A DNA stretch of 64,000 nt from Paracoccaceae bacterium (GCA_002709505.1 PARB01000010.1:1-64000), one strand, 5' to 3'; counted from the stretch's first letter, positions 30,482 through 41,521 are shown. Made by a program: numbers and translations. Notes: generated by a model from the letters alone, not told the origin.

Positions 30482-31737
30482 CAACGACAGATGCCGGCAC
30501 CCTGAAGCCGGACCACCACGCCACGCAGACGCCGCTTCCGCCAATGAGCGAGCGACGCACCGCCATCCTGGGCGCGGCTCTTGTCGCCATCGGCCCCATC
30601 ACCATGGCGCTCTACACGCCGGCGATGCCGGTGCTTGCCGAGGTGTTTTCCACATCCTCGTCGATGGTGAAGCTGACGCTCACGGCCTATTTCACCGGCT
30701 TCGCGCTGACGCAGCTTGTCTGCGGCCCGCTGACGGACGCCTTCGGCCGCAAGTCCGTGACGCTTGTCTTCCTGATGCTCTATCTCGCCTCGACGGTGAT
30801 GGCGGCCTTCGCCCCAACAATCGAGTGGATGCTGGTGGCGCGTACCATGCAGGGCATTGGCGCCTCGGTCGGCGTGGCGGTGTCGCGGGCGATCGTGCGC
30901 GACCAGTTCACCGGGCAGACCTCGGCCCGCATCATGAACGCCATTGCGATGATGCTCGCCATCGGCCCGGCGCTTGCTCCCTCCATCGGCGGCGTCACGC
31001 TCGAACTGTTCGGATGGCGCGAGATCTTCTGGGCGATGCTGATCTATGGCGTGGTGCTGGTGTTCGGCATCCTGGTCTTCCTGCGCGAGACCAACGCCTA
31101 TATCGATCCGTCGAACCTCAAGCCCGGCGTGCTCCTGCGCAACTACCTCATGCTTCTGATCGACCCGCGCTTCCTGCAGCCGAGCCTTCTCGTCGGCCTC
31201 GGAATCGGCACGATCTACACGCTTGCGACCATCCTTCCCTTCGTGCTGATCGAGCAGGTCGGGCTGACGCCGACGCAATTCGGCTTCGGCATGATGATCC
31301 AGTCCGGCTCCTTCATCACCGGCGCCATCGTCACGTCGCGGTTGCTGAAGCGGATGGATGCGGAGGCGTTGTTGCCCTTCAGCCTGAGCTGCATGGTGCT
31401 GTCGGGTCTTGCGATGATCCTGCTGCTTTCGCTTGCCGAGCCGCGGTTCCTGACGGTGATGCTGCCGGTCGGCGCCTTCGCTTTCAGTCTGGCGATGTCG
31501 CTGCCGTCGGCCTCCACCGCCGCGCTGCAGGGCTTCCCGCGTCTTGCGGGATCGGCCTCATCCATGATGGGGTTCATGCAGTTCGGCGCAGGCCTTGCGG
31601 GCAGCCTGGTCGCGGCCGGTCTCGGCGATCCGCTTGTCGGCTTGACCGTGGTGCCGCCGACGATGCTGTTTCTTGCGGTCGGCTCCTACGTCGGGCTTGG
31701 CCGCTACAATCGCCGCCGGCGGGCGGTCGCCGGATAG
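30478..31737 (+). CDS. Multidrug efflux MFS transporter, Bcr/CflA type
   Basis: 12-TM MFS with LTAYFTGFALTQLVCGPLTDAFGRKSV; overlaps the marR stop. Confidence 0.9.
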   Translation: MTTTDAGTLKPDHHATQTPLPPMSERRTAILGAALVAIGPITMALYTPAMPVLAEVFSTSSSMVKLTLTAYFTGFALTQLVCGPLTDAFGRKSVTLVFLMLYLASTVMAAFAPTIEWMLVARTMQGIGASVGVAVSRAIVRDQFTGQTSARIMNAIAMMLAIGPALAPSIGGVTLELFGWREIFWAMLIYGVVLVFGILVFLRETNAYIDPSNLKPGVLLRNYLMLLIDPRFLQPSLLVGLGIGTIYTLATILPFVLIEQVGLTPTQFGFGMMIQSGSFITGAIVTSRLLKRMDAEALLPFSLSCMVLSGLAMILLLSLAEPRFLTVMLPVGAFAFSLAMSLPSASTAALQGFPRLAGSASSMMGFMQFGAGLAGSLVAAGLGDPLVGLTVVPPTMLFLAVGSYVGLGRYNRRRRAVAG

Positions 31738-31767
31738 GCTCCCGCGCGGCGTCGCGCGAGAGCCTTT
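31737..31767 (+). terminator. Imperfect hairpin terminator after the MFS gene
   Basis: GGCTCcCGCGCG-GCGT-CGCGCGaGAGCC-TTT, one mismatch. Confidence 0.45.
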
Positions 31768-31782
31768 GGTCGGCGGGGTTGA

Positions 31783-33357
31783 TTATCCCTTGCGCACGGG
31801 ATCGAGCGTCACCGAATAGAGCTCCTGGTCGGCGACGTCCATCAGGCGGACGGTCATCTGTTCGCTGGCGCCGTCAATGTCGACGAGACCGAAGAACTGA
31901 AGCCCCATGGAGGGCGGCAGGTTCGCGCCCTGGCTTTCGTCCGGGGCCTTCACGTATTTCACGTCCGGGCCGAAGGTCTTGTCGAGCGCGTTCGGACCGA
32001 AGGTGCCGGCATGCAGCGGACCGGAGACGAACTCCCAGAACGGCTTGAAGTCCTGGATCTGCGCGCGGTCGGGGCTGTAGTGGTGCGCGGCGGTGTAATG
32101 CACGTCCGCCGTCAGCCAGACGATGTTGTCGATGTCGGCCGCGCGGATGAACCGCAGAAGGTCGGCGAATTCGAGCTCGCGGCCCTTCGGCGCGCCGTCG
32201 TCGCCGTTCGCGACCGCTTCCGCGCCAGCCTGCGCCTTCCAGTCGTCCCAGACGATCAGGCCGATCGGCATATCGCAGGCAATCACCTTCCAGGTCGCGC
32301 GCGAGGCGGCAAGTTCACGCTTCAGCCAGGCGAGCTGCTCCGCACCGAGAACGCGCGAGACGTCGCTCATTTCGGTTTCCATGGACGCACCGTTAGGCCC
32401 GCGGTAGCTGCGCAGATCGAGGAAGAAGACGTCGAGCAGCGGTCCATAGGCGATCTTGCGATAGACGCGGCCGGGTTCCGCCGGCTGGTAGCGGATCGGA
32501 GTCATCTCGTGGAAGGCACGTCCCGCGCGGGCGGCAAGCAGCGCGACGTTCTTCTCGGTGTAGCGGTCGTCGGCGGTGAGGTCCTTCGACGCCGACCAGT
32601 TGTTGACGACTTCGTGGTCGTCCCACTGGAAGAAGGTCGGGACTTCCGCGTTCATGGCGCGCAGGTTGGCGTCGAGCAGGTTGTATTTCCACTGGCCGCG
32701 ATACTCGTCGAGCGTCTCGGCGACCTTGGATTTTTCCGGCGTGACAATGTTCTTCCACGTCGTGCCGTCGGCCAGTTCGACGCTCTCCTTCAGCGGGCCG
32801 TCGGAATAGACCGTGTCGCCGGAATGCAGGAAGAAGTCGGGGCGGTGCTTCAGCATGGTCGCATAGATCTTCATGCCGCCGCGGGCCTCGTCGATGCCCC
32901 AGCCCTGTCCGGCGGTGTCGCCCGACCAGGCGAAGCGGATGTCGCGGCGCGAGGCCGGTGCCGTGCGCAGGCGTCCGACCATGGGTTCGGACACGGCCTT
33001 CACGTCATTGAGGTCCTGGAAGGCGACGCGGTAGAAGATCTCCTGATCCGACGGCAGGCTCTCGAGCAGCCGCTTGACGGCGAAATCGCTTTCGGGAAGG
33101 GCGTCGATGGCGGCCAGGCGGCGCGGATTGGCGAAGCTGTCGGTCGTGTCGACCTCCACCAGCATCCGCGACGGCCGGTCGGCGCGGGCCCAGATCATCG
33201 CGGACTGCGTGTCGACATCGCCCGATTGCAGGCCGTGGGTGATGATCGGCCGGGCAGCGGCGCGCGAATAGGCGGGAAGCGCCAGGGCCGCGGTGGCGGC
33301 GACGCCGCTTGCGGCGGTGGAAACGAGAAAACGGCGGCGTGTCAGAGCGGATGTCAT
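31783..33357 (-). CDS. phoD: Alkaline phosphatase D (PhoD) family, Tat-exported
   Basis: TRRRFLVSTAASGVAATAALA Tat signal; GLQSGDVDTQSAMIWARAD; FLHSGDTVYSDG; WDDHEVVNNW. Confidence 0.93.
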   Translation of the reverse strand: MTSALTRRRFLVSTAASGVAATAALALPAYSRAAARPIITHGLQSGDVDTQSAMIWARADRPSRMLVEVDTTDSFANPRRLAAIDALPESDFAVKRLLESLPSDQEIFYRVAFQDLNDVKAVSEPMVGRLRTAPASRRDIRFAWSGDTAGQGWGIDEARGGMKIYATMLKHRPDFFLHSGDTVYSDGPLKESVELADGTTWKNIVTPEKSKVAETLDEYRGQWKYNLLDANLRAMNAEVPTFFQWDDHEVVNNWSASKDLTADDRYTEKNVALLAARAGRAFHEMTPIRYQPAEPGRVYRKIAYGPLLDVFFLDLRSYRGPNGASMETEMSDVSRVLGAEQLAWLKRELAASRATWKVIACDMPIGLIVWDDWKAQAGAEAVANGDDGAPKGRELEFADLLRFIRAADIDNIVWLTADVHYTAAHHYSPDRAQIQDFKPFWEFVSGPLHAGTFGPNALDKTFGPDVKYVKAPDESQGANLPPSMGLQFFGLVDIDGASEQMTVRLMDVADQELYSVTLDPVRKG

Positions 33358-33645
33358 TTGCGAGAACTCCGGTGGGGGCAATGTCGAGTGGCCCCGAAGA
33401 CAAAGGAGAGCGCGTGCGATCGCGCGGTCCGTGAGACCGGCGGAACGGTGGCAGGGATTTTTGACAGCCGGTTTTCACCGGTGTGACAAACTGCCGAAGA
33501 TTTGGTGACGGTTGCTCCGCAAAGCAGCCTTGACGCGCAAGCCCGCACGGCGCAAGACCCACAGTCGCGGTATGAAAAACGGTCCGGCGCGTGGAGGCGG
33601 CGCCGCCATCGTGTCGACGAGGATGCCGAGAGCGGAAGACGAGAA

Positions 33646-34485
33646 ATGACACCCCTGAAAGATCCGGCGCATCTCGCCTTTCCCGGTGGCGGGCTTGCCC
33701 TCGACCGGCCCCGGGTGATGGGCATTCTCAACGTCACGCCGGATTCCTTTTCCGACGGCGGGCGCTTTCTGGCGCGCGAGGACGCGCTTGCCAACGCCCG
33801 CAAGATGATCGCTCACGGCGCCGACGTGATCGACATCGGCGCGGAGAGCACCCGTCCCGGCGCCGTTCCGGTGCCGCCGGAAGAGGAATGGCGGCGGCTG
33901 GCGCCGGTGCTGTCCGAGGTCGTGGCAATGGGCACGCCTGTCTCCATCGACACCTACAAGGCGCCGATCGCGCGCGATGCCTGCCGCGCCGGAGCCGTAA
34001 TCGTCAACGACGTGTGGGGCCTGCAGAAGGACCCCGGCATGGCCGATGTCGTCGCCGAGGCCGGCGCCGCGGTGATCATGATGCACAACCGCGCCGCCGC
34101 CGATGCCGAGATCGACATTCTCGACGATATCGACCGTTTCTTCGAACGCTCGCTGGACATCGCCGAACGGGCCGGGATCGCGCCCGAAAAGCAGATGCTC
34201 GATCCGGGCATCGGCTTCGGCAAGACGCTTGACCAGAATTACCTCGTCCTCAACCGGCTCGAAACGCTCGCCAAACACGGCCGGCCGCTGATGGTCGGCG
34301 CGTCGCGCAAGCGCCTGATCGGTGCGGTGCTCAGCGTCGATACCGATGACCGGCTCTATGGCTCGCTGGCCATTCACACAGTCGCCATGATGAAGGGAGC
34401 GGCCATGATCCGCGTGCACAATGTCCAGCCCCATGCGGATGCCGCGCGCATCGTCAGGGCGATTTCCGCAGAGGGCGTGGCGTGA
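33646..34485 (+). CDS. folP: Dihydropteroate synthase
   Basis: VMGILNVTPDSFSDGGRF...IDIGAESTRPGA; start at MTPLKDPAHL. Confidence 0.97.
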   Translation: MTPLKDPAHLAFPGGGLALDRPRVMGILNVTPDSFSDGGRFLAREDALANARKMIAHGADVIDIGAESTRPGAVPVPPEEEWRRLAPVLSEVVAMGTPVSIDTYKAPIARDACRAGAVIVNDVWGLQKDPGMADVVAEAGAAVIMMHNRAAADAEIDILDDIDRFFERSLDIAERAGIAPEKQMLDPGIGFGKTLDQNYLVLNRLETLAKHGRPLMVGASRKRLIGAVLSVDTDDRLYGSLAIHTVAMMKGAAMIRVHNVQPHADAARIVRAISAEGVA

Positions 34486-34994
34486 GCGACACATCCACGT
34501 CGAAGCCGGTGCGTGCCGCGCTGGGGCTCGGCTCAAACATCGGCGACACGCGGGCCAATCTCGATGCGGCGCTCGCCGGCTTGAGCGACAGCGGCCCGGT
34601 GCGGGTCATCGCGCGGTCCAGCGACTATCGCACCCCTCCCTGGGGACCGGTGCCGCAGGACGATTATCGCAATGCCTGCGCGCTGGTGGAAACGACGCTG
34701 TCTCCGCGGGCCCTGCTCGACCTCTGCCTGTCGGTGGAGCGGGCGCTGGGGCGCGTGCGCGACGTGCGCTGGGGGCCGCGGCTGATCGATATCGACGTGC
34801 TCGTCTACGGCGAGGAAAAGGTCGAGGAAGAGGGACTGTCGATCCCGCATCCGCGCATGGCGGAACGCGCCTTCGTGCTGGTGCCGCTGGCCGAGATCTG
34901 GCCCGACGCGCCGATTGGCGACGGCCGCACGGCCGCCGAAGCGCTTGCGAGCTGTCCGGGACAGGACGAGATCCGCCGGCTCGACGACGCCTGA
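34482..34994 (+). CDS. folK: 2-amino-4-hydroxy-6-hydroxymethyldihydropteridine pyrophosphokinase
   Basis: ALGLGSNIGDTRANL...VERALGRVRDVRWGPRLIDIDVLVYG; GTG start overlapping the folP stop. Confidence 0.96.
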   Translation: MSDTSTSKPVRAALGLGSNIGDTRANLDAALAGLSDSGPVRVIARSSDYRTPPWGPVPQDDYRNACALVETTLSPRALLDLCLSVERALGRVRDVRWGPRLIDIDVLVYGEEKVEEEGLSIPHPRMAERAFVLVPLAEIWPDAPIGDGRTAAEALASCPGQDEIRRLDDA

Positions 34995-35017
34995 GGCGGC
35001 GCGCCGGGGACCGACGG

Positions 35018-35959
35018 TCAGTCGTTTCCGGGCGCGCTCTTGGTCACGGCATCGCGGCCGAAGTTCGGAATGTCGGTGTCCTGACCCGCTTCGACGATGG
35101 AGCGGCGGATGCTGCGCGTGCGGGTGAAGAGGTCGAACAGCGCATCGCCGTCGCCCCAGCGCACCGCGCGCTGCAGGGCCGCGAGATCCTCCGAAAACCG
35201 CGCCAGCATCTCCAGGATCGCGTCCTTGTTGTGCAGGCACACGTCGCGCCACATGGTCGGATCGGAGGCCGCCAGCCGGGTGAAGTCGCGAAAGCCCGAG
35301 GCGGAGTATTTGATCACTTCCGACTTTGTCACGGCTTCCAGATCGTCCGCCGTGCCGACGATGTTGTAGGCGATGATATGCGGAAGATGCGAGACGATGG
35401 CCAGCACCAGATCGTGGTGGTCGGCATCCATGGTCTCGACGGTCGAGCCGCAGGCCTCCCAGAAGGCCGTCAGCCGGGCGACGGCATCCGCATCGGCGTC
35501 GTCCGTGGGCGTCAGGATGCACCAGCGGTCGCGGAAGAGCTCCGCAAAGCCGGCGTCGGGCCCGGACTCTTCCGTGCCGGCGATCGGATGGCCGGGAATG
35601 AAATGCACGGTCCCGGGCAGATGCGGTGCCATCTGGCGGATGACCGACGCCTTGGTCGATCCGACGTCGGTGACGATTGCGCCCGGCGCAAGCGCGGGCG
35701 CGATCCATTTCGCCACCGCCTCGCTCGCGCCGACGGGCACGCAGAGGATCACCAGATCCGCATCCGCCACCGCCTCGCCCGCGTCGAGGCAATATCGGTC
35801 GCCCAGGCCCAGTTCCTCCGCGCGGCGCAGCGTATGCTCCGAGCGGGTGGAAACGACGATTTCCGAGGCAAGGCCGTTGCGCCGGATGACGTGGGCGAGC
35901 GAGGACCCGATCAGGCCGATGCCGATCAGGGCGACGCGGGAAAAGGGCGTGAAGGACAT
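35018..35959 (-). CDS. Prephenate/arogenate dehydrogenase
   Basis: RVALIGIGLIGSSLAHVIRRNGLA...HFIPGHPIAGTEESGP. Confidence 0.95.
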   Translation of the reverse strand: MSFTPFSRVALIGIGLIGSSLAHVIRRNGLASEIVVSTRSEHTLRRAEELGLGDRYCLDAGEAVADADLVILCVPVGASEAVAKWIAPALAPGAIVTDVGSTKASVIRQMAPHLPGTVHFIPGHPIAGTEESGPDAGFAELFRDRWCILTPTDDADADAVARLTAFWEACGSTVETMDADHHDLVLAIVSHLPHIIAYNIVGTADDLEAVTKSEVIKYSASGFRDFTRLAASDPTMWRDVCLHNKDAILEMLARFSEDLAALQRAVRWGDGDALFDLFTRTRSIRRSIVEAGQDTDIPNFGRDAVTKSAPGND

Positions 35960-36012
35960 GAGACTGCTTGTGGTTTGGGGGGCGCCGCGTCTCGGCGGCG
36001 CCCGTGCCGTGA

Positions 36013-37137
36013 TCAGGCGGCGAGGAAGGCCTTGAGCTCCGCGATGACCGCGCGGTTCGCCTCTTCCGTGCCAATCGACATGCGCAGCGCTTCGGGAAGG
36101 CCGTAGGCTGCGACCGACCGGAGAACGCATCCCCGGTCGCTGAGATAGGCGTCGGCCTCCGCCGCCGTCTTGCCCGGCGTGGCGGGGAAGTGGATCAGCA
36201 CGAAATTGCCGACGCTGGGCGTCACCGTCAGACCGAGCGCTTCCAGCTCCGAGGTCACCCAGGGAAGCCAGGTCTCGTTGTGGGCAACCGCCGTCTCGAC
36301 GAAGGCGCGGTCGCGCACCGAGGCGATGCCGGCGGCCTGTGCGGCGGCGGAGACGTTGAAGGGACCGCGGATGCGGTTCAGCACGTCGATCAGATGCGCC
36401 GGGCCATAGGCCCAGCCGAGCCGCAGGGCGGCAAGGCCGTAGATCTTGGAGAAGGTGCGGGTCATCAGCACGTTCTCGGCCGTTGCGGCCAGCTCCATGC
36501 CGGCCTCGTAGTCGTTGCGGCGCACATATTCCGCATAGGCGGCATCGAGCACCAGAAGCACATGCGGCGGCAGGCCGGCATGCAGGCGCCGGATCTCCTC
36601 GAAGGGAATATAGGTGCCGGTCGGATTGTTCGGATTGGCGAGGAAGACCACCTTGGTGCGGTCGGTGACGCGCGCAAGGATCGCGTCCACATCGGTCGCG
36701 AGATCCTTTTCCGGCGCGATGACCGGCGTTCCGCCGGCGGCGAGAATGGCGATCTTGTAGACCAGGAAGCCATGCTCGGTGAAAATGCCCTCGTCGCCCG
36801 GCCCGATGTAGGCGCGCGCGACCAGTTCCAGGATCTCGTCGGAGCCGTTGCCGCAGATGATGCGCTGGGCGTTTAGCCCGTAGACCTCGGCGATCGCGTC
36901 GCGCAGCGCCGAAGAGCCGCCGTCGGGATACAGTTCCAGATGCCCGGCCTGGGCCTTGAAGGCTTCGATGGCCTCGGGGCTGGCGCCAAGCGGCGTCTCG
37001 TTGGACGAAAGCTTGTGCAGCTTGCTGCCGCCGGTCGACTTCGTGCGACCGGGAACATAGGGCGCAATGTCGAGAATGCCGGGACGGGGCTGCGGGTGCG
37101 AGATGACTGGTTGCATTTCTTTCGCCGATTCACGCAT
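36013..37137 (-). CDS. hisC: Histidinol-phosphate aminotransferase
   Basis: [19 protein letters not shown]...[10 protein letters not shown]...[17 protein letters not shown]; start could be the internal ATG at 37116. Confidence 0.95.
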   Translation of the reverse strand: MRESAKEMQPVISHPQPRPGILDIAPYVPGRTKSTGGSKLHKLSSNETPLGASPEAIEAFKAQAGHLELYPDGGSSALRDAIAEVYGLNAQRIICGNGSDEILELVARAYIGPGDEGIFTEHGFLVYKIAILAAGGTPVIAPEKDLATDVDAILARVTDRTKVVFLANPNNPTGTYIPFEEIRRLHAGLPPHVLLVLDAAYAEYVRRNDYEAGMELAATAENVLMTRTFSKIYGLAALRLGWAYGPAHLIDVLNRIRGPFNVSAAAQAAGIASVRDRAFVETAVAHNETWLPWVTSELEALGLTVTPSVGNFVLIHFPATPGKTAAEADAYLSDRGCVLRSVAAYGLPEALRMSIGTEEANRAVIAELKAFLAA

Positions 37138-37396
37138 TGAGTGTATATTGCGGCCTCGCATCCGTCGGATCCTGCGCACCCGAAAGGCGCGACGGTGACG
37201 ACAAGGCGCGTTTGCGCGCATAGTCATAGGCAGAGTGCCTTGGGATGGCAAAAGAAATCATTGACCTCGGGCAGGCGCGCTCCTACGTCTCGAAGCCCTG
37301 AATTGGGGCGGAAACTGCCTCTCGCGGCGGCACTCTCGACGCGCTGCGCGGTCGGCATGCCTGCACACAGACGATGAAAAGGACGGTCGGTCTGCC

Positions 37397-38647
37397 ATGA
37401 CGCAGGAGACTTCACCGGAACCGACGCCGAACAGCGAGGCGAAGGGCGAGACGGGCGGGACGCAGGCCAGCGCGTCGCCGGCCCCCTTGAGCGAGATGGA
37501 CGCACCGTCGAGCCAGGTTCGCGCCTTTGGCGGCGACACCGCGCTCAGGCTCGATTCCGGTGCGCTGCTCGATCCCTGGCAGATTGCCTATGAAACCTAT
37601 GGCACGCTGAACGCCGAGCGCAGCAATGCGGTTCTGATCTGCCATGCGCTGACGGGCGACCAATATGTCGCCTCCAGCAACCCGATCACCTCCAAGCCCG
37701 GCTGGTGGTCGATGCTCGTCGGCCCCGGCCGACCGGTGGACACCAATCTCTATTATGTGATCTGCGCCAATGTGCTGGGCGGCTGCCTCGGCACCACGGG
37801 GCCAGCCTCGACCAATCCCGCGACGGGCAAGCGCTGGGGCCTCGACCTGCCGCTAGTTACCATCAAGGACATGGTGCACGCGCAGGCGATCCTGCTCGAC
37901 CACCTGGGGATCGAGACGCTGTTTGCAGTCATCGGCGGGTCCATGGGCGGCATGCAGGTGCTGCAATGGGCGTCGAGCTATCCCGAGCGCGTGTTCGCAG
38001 CGCTGCCGATCGCCACCGCCGCGCGCCATTCCTCGCAGAATATCGCCTTCCACGAGGTGGGCCGCCAGGCGGTGATGGCCGATCCCAACTGGTGCGGCGG
38101 GCGCTATTTCGAAAAGGGCGTGCGTCCGTCCAAGGGGCTCGCCGTGGCGCGCATGGCCGCCCATATCACCTATCTCTCGGATCCGGCGCTGCACCGCAAA
38201 TTCGGCCGCAACCTGCAGGACCGCGACGCCGTCACCTTCGGCTTCGACGCGGATTTCCAGATCGAGAGCTATCTGCGCCACCAGGGGATGACCTTCGTCG
38301 ACCGCTTCGACCCGAACTCCTATCTCTATCTCACGCGCGCCATGGATTATTTCGATCTCGGCGCCGATTTCGGCGGCACGCTGGCCCGCGCCTTCCTGCA
38401 TTCCGCGACCCGGTTCTGCGTCATGTCCTTCACCTCCGACTGGCTGTTTCCGACATCCGAGAGCAAGGCGATCGTGCGCGCGCTCAATGCGGCCGCCGCA
38501 AATGTCTCCTTCGTCGAGGTGGAGAGCGACCGCGGCCATGATGCCTTCCTGCTGGACGAGCCGGAAATGTTCCGCACCGTGGTCGGCTTCTTGACCGGCG
38601 CGGCCCACGCACGCGGCATCGCGGCCCCGAACGGGGGGGCGGCATGA
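37397..38647 (+). CDS. metX: Homoserine O-acetyltransferase
   Basis: [27 protein letters not shown]...[13 protein letters not shown]...[10 protein letters not shown]. Confidence 0.96.
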   Translation: MTQETSPEPTPNSEAKGETGGTQASASPAPLSEMDAPSSQVRAFGGDTALRLDSGALLDPWQIAYETYGTLNAERSNAVLICHALTGDQYVASSNPITSKPGWWSMLVGPGRPVDTNLYYVICANVLGGCLGTTGPASTNPATGKRWGLDLPLVTIKDMVHAQAILLDHLGIETLFAVIGGSMGGMQVLQWASSYPERVFAALPIATAARHSSQNIAFHEVGRQAVMADPNWCGGRYFEKGVRPSKGLAVARMAAHITYLSDPALHRKFGRNLQDRDAVTFGFDADFQIESYLRHQGMTFVDRFDPNSYLYLTRAMDYFDLGADFGGTLARAFLHSATRFCVMSFTSDWLFPTSESKAIVRALNAAAANVSFVEVESDRGHDAFLLDEPEMFRTVVGFLTGAAHARGIAAPNGGAA

Positions 38648-39258
38648 GCGGAAAAACCAGCGTTCGCGGCGATCACCGGCTGGTCGCCGATCTGGTGGAA
38701 CCGGGCTCCCGCGTGCTCGACATCGGTTGCGGCGACGGCGAACTGCTCGATCTTCTGGTGCGCGAGAAACAGGTCGACGGGCGCGGCATCGAGATCTCCC
38801 AGGCCGGCGTCAACGCCTGCGTCGCGCGCGGGCTGTCCGTGGTCCAGGGCGATGCCGACAGCGATCTTGCGGATTATCCGGACGACGCCTTCGATTTCGT
38901 CATCCTCAGCCAGACCCTGCAGGCGACGCGTGCACCGCGCGTCGTGCTGGACCAGTTGCTGCGCATCGGATCGAACGTGATCGTGTCCTTCCCCAACTTC
39001 GGGGTCTGGCGCAACCGGCTGCAGCTGATGTTCCTCGGGCGCATGCCGGTGACCGACTATCTGCCCTATTCCTGGTACGACACGCCCAACATCCACTTCT
39101 GCACCATCCGCGACTTCGTCTCCATGTGCGAGGAGACGGACGCGCATATGGTCAAGGCGATGGCGCTCAACGCCCGTGGCGAGCCGGTCGGCTTCACGGC
39201 GCCCTGGTGGGTGTGGAACCTGATCGGCGAACAGGCGTTGTTCCTGCTGAAGCGGTGA
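38644..39258 (+). CDS. metW: Methionine biosynthesis protein MetW
   Basis: [17 protein letters not shown]...[44 protein letters not shown]; overlaps metX. Confidence 0.96.
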   Translation: MSGKTSVRGDHRLVADLVEPGSRVLDIGCGDGELLDLLVREKQVDGRGIEISQAGVNACVARGLSVVQGDADSDLADYPDDAFDFVILSQTLQATRAPRVVLDQLLRIGSNVIVSFPNFGVWRNRLQLMFLGRMPVTDYLPYSWYDTPNIHFCTIRDFVSMCEETDAHMVKAMALNARGEPVGFTAPWWVWNLIGEQALFLLKR

Positions 39259-40015
39259 TGCCGGCGGTTGCGGGCGGGGGCGACAGGCCTGTTGCCGCGC
39301 CGTCGGGGATGAAGGTCGGCCGGAACGAGCGGATCAACCGGGTCTTGCCGACCGGCGTGCCGCGGTAGATCTGCTTTTCCGCCTCCACGAGCAGGAGTCC
39401 CGCGAAGGCCGGCCACAGGCGCTGTCCGACGCGCTCCCAGGCGCGCGCGCTTCGCAGGAGCATGCGCGATTTCGTCGGCGGCAGGAACAGCGCCTCTCCC
39501 GTGCCCAGCGTGTTGAACTGGCAGGAGCGCAGCAGCGCCTCGATCTGGCTGCGCGAGAACGGGCGTCCGTAGCCGAAGGGCGAGATTTCCGAGCGCGCCC
39601 ACAGGCCGCGCCGGTTCGGCAGCACGACGATCATGCGGCCGCCGGGCGCCAGCACGCGCCAGACCTCGCGCAGCATGGCGTCGGGGTCGCCGCTGTGGTC
39701 GACACCGTGGACGACCAGCGCATTGTCGAAACTGTTGTCGAAGAACGGCAACTCGGTCTCGTCGACCAGCGTTGCCGAATTGCGCCCGCCGCGCGGCCAG
39801 GCGACGACGCCCTGGGCCGCCGGCATGGCTGCGACGCAGCGTTCCGCCTCGTCCAGATAGGGGCGCATGTAGGGGCCGGCGTAGCCGATGCCGATCAGGC
39901 GGCGGTCGCGCAGCTCCGGCCAGAAGCTGCGGATCCGCGCCCCGACAAGCACCCGCAGCATCCGACCCAGAGGCAGGTCGTAGAAGGTGCGCTGATGGAC
40001 GACGTCGAGATACAT
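39194..40015 (-). CDS. SAM-dependent methyltransferase (class I)
   Basis: MYLDVVHQRTFYDLPLGRMLRVLVG...DNSFDNALVVHGVDHSGDPDAMLREVWRVLAPGGRMIVVLPNRRG. Confidence 0.85.
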   Translation of the reverse strand: MYLDVVHQRTFYDLPLGRMLRVLVGARIRSFWPELRDRRLIGIGYAGPYMRPYLDEAERCVAAMPAAQGVVAWPRGGRNSATLVDETELPFFDNSFDNALVVHGVDHSGDPDAMLREVWRVLAPGGRMIVVLPNRRGLWARSEISPFGYGRPFSRSQIEALLRSCQFNTLGTGEALFLPPTKSRMLLRSARAWERVGQRLWPAFAGLLLVEAEKQIYRGTPVGKTRLIRSFRPTFIPDGAATGLSPPPATAGITASAGTTPVRRSGSTPTRAP

Positions 40016-40234
40016 GAAGACCTGCAGCGACGGCCCGGTGGCGGGCTGGGAGGCCGATTGAACCCTTCCCCGCGCCGTGATGCAACCGTCTCGCGTGTCG
40101 CACCTTGCCCGCGCCCGCCCCTTGTCCCCGGCGCCGGGTCGGGGCAGGGTGGGCGCGCCGGCGCCCCGGGTCGATGGCGGGTGACGGAAACCGGGCTGCG
40201 TGGTGGCCGGGGCGAAGCGAAACGACAGGAGACA

Positions 40235-41026
40235 ATGGCGATGAGCGAAGCGACGAAACAGGTCGAGATCCGGCAGTTTCCCTGCCTCGACGACAATTTC
40301 GGCGTGCTGGTCCACGTGCCCGCGACGGGTGGCACCATCGCCTTCGACGTGCCCGACGCCGAGCCGTATCTGGCGGAACTGGAGCGCGCGGGCTGGACGC
40401 TCACCGATATCCTGATCACCCACCATCACTGGGACCATGTCCAGGGACTGGGCGCGCTGAAGGCCGCGACCGGCGCGCGCGTCACCGGCCCGGCGCTGTC
40501 GCGCGACAAGATCGCGGAAATGGATGCCGTCGTCGCCGACGGCGATACGATCACCGCCGGCGGGCTTGCGTTTCAGGCGCTGGGAACGCCGGGGCACACG
40601 CTCGACCAGATTTCCTGGTGGGCGCCGGAGGCGCATTTCGCCCATACCGGCGACACGCTGTTCGCGCTCGGCTGCGGCCGGGTGTTCGAGGGCGACATGG
40701 CGATGATGTGGGCCTCGATGGACAAGCTCGCGCGGCTGCTGCCGGGTGACACGCGGATCTACTGCGGCCATGAGTACACATTGGCGAACGCGCGTTTCGC
40801 GGTGACGGTCGACCCGGACAATGCGGCGCTGGCCAAACGGGCGAAGACCGTGGAAGGCCTGTGCGAGCGCAACCAGCCGACGCTGCCGACCACCATGGAA
40901 GACGAGCTTGCTACCAACCCCTTCCTGCGCGCTGGCGACGCCGGCATCCGCAAGACGCTCGGCATGATGGATGCGAGCGACGCGGAGGTCTTTGCCGAGA
41001 TCCGCCGGCGCAAGGACAGTTTCTGA
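40235..41026 (+). CDS. gloB: Hydroxyacylglutathione hydrolase (glyoxalase II)
   Basis: PCLDDNFGVLVH...LITHHHWDHVQG...GTPGHTLDQI...IYCGHEYTLAN. Confidence 0.95.
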   Translation: MAMSEATKQVEIRQFPCLDDNFGVLVHVPATGGTIAFDVPDAEPYLAELERAGWTLTDILITHHHWDHVQGLGALKAATGARVTGPALSRDKIAEMDAVVADGDTITAGGLAFQALGTPGHTLDQISWWAPEAHFAHTGDTLFALGCGRVFEGDMAMMWASMDKLARLLPGDTRIYCGHEYTLANARFAVTVDPDNAALAKRAKTVEGLCERNQPTLPTTMEDELATNPFLRAGDAGIRKTLGMMDASDAEVFAEIRRRKDSF

Positions 41027-41074
41027 CCCGGCAGGCGCACGCCGTCGACACTGGTTTCAGCCAAAGGACTTTCG

Positions 41075-41521
41075 ATGCTCGATCCTTCGCTCTCCGCCCG
41101 GGATGTCATCCGCATTCTCGATCTCGCGCCGCATCCCGAGGGCGGCCATTACCGGGAGACCTACCGCGATCCTGCGACGGATGCATCGGGCCGGGCGCGG
41201 TCGACGGCGATCTATTATCTGCTCGAGGCAGGCGACGTTTCGGCGTGGCACCGGGTGGATGCGGTGGAGGTGTGGCACTGGCACGCGGGCGGTCCGCTGG
41301 CCCTGACCATCTCCGAAAACGGCCATGACGCGCGTGCGCTCCATCTCGGCGTCGATCTCGCCGCGAACCAGCGGCCTCAGGGCGTGGTGCCGGCCGGGGC
41401 CTGGCAGACGGCGGAAAGCCTCGGTCGCTGGACGCTGGTGGGATGCACCGTGGCGCCCGGCTTCGAGTTCTCCGGCTTCGAGATGGCGCCGAAGGACTGG
41501 CGGCCGGTGCCGCGCGGCTGA
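41075..41521 (+). CDS. Cupin DUF985-family protein
   Basis: LDLAPHPEGGHYRETYRD...STAIYYLLEAGDVSAWHRVDAVEVWHWHAG. Confidence 0.88.
   Translation: MLDPSLSARDVIRILDLAPHPEGGHYRETYRDPATDASGRARSTAIYYLLEAGDVSAWHRVDAVEVWHWHAGGPLALTISENGHDARALHLGVDLAANQRPQGVVPAGAWQTAESLGRWTLVGCTVAPGFEFSGFEMAPKDWRPVPRG

Noticed and set aside
37141-37396. SAM-II riboswitch upstream of metX
   Set aside because: Expected from precedent, but the conserved SAM-II sequence/pseudoknot elements could not be found by eye. Kept only as a generic leader-structure finding.
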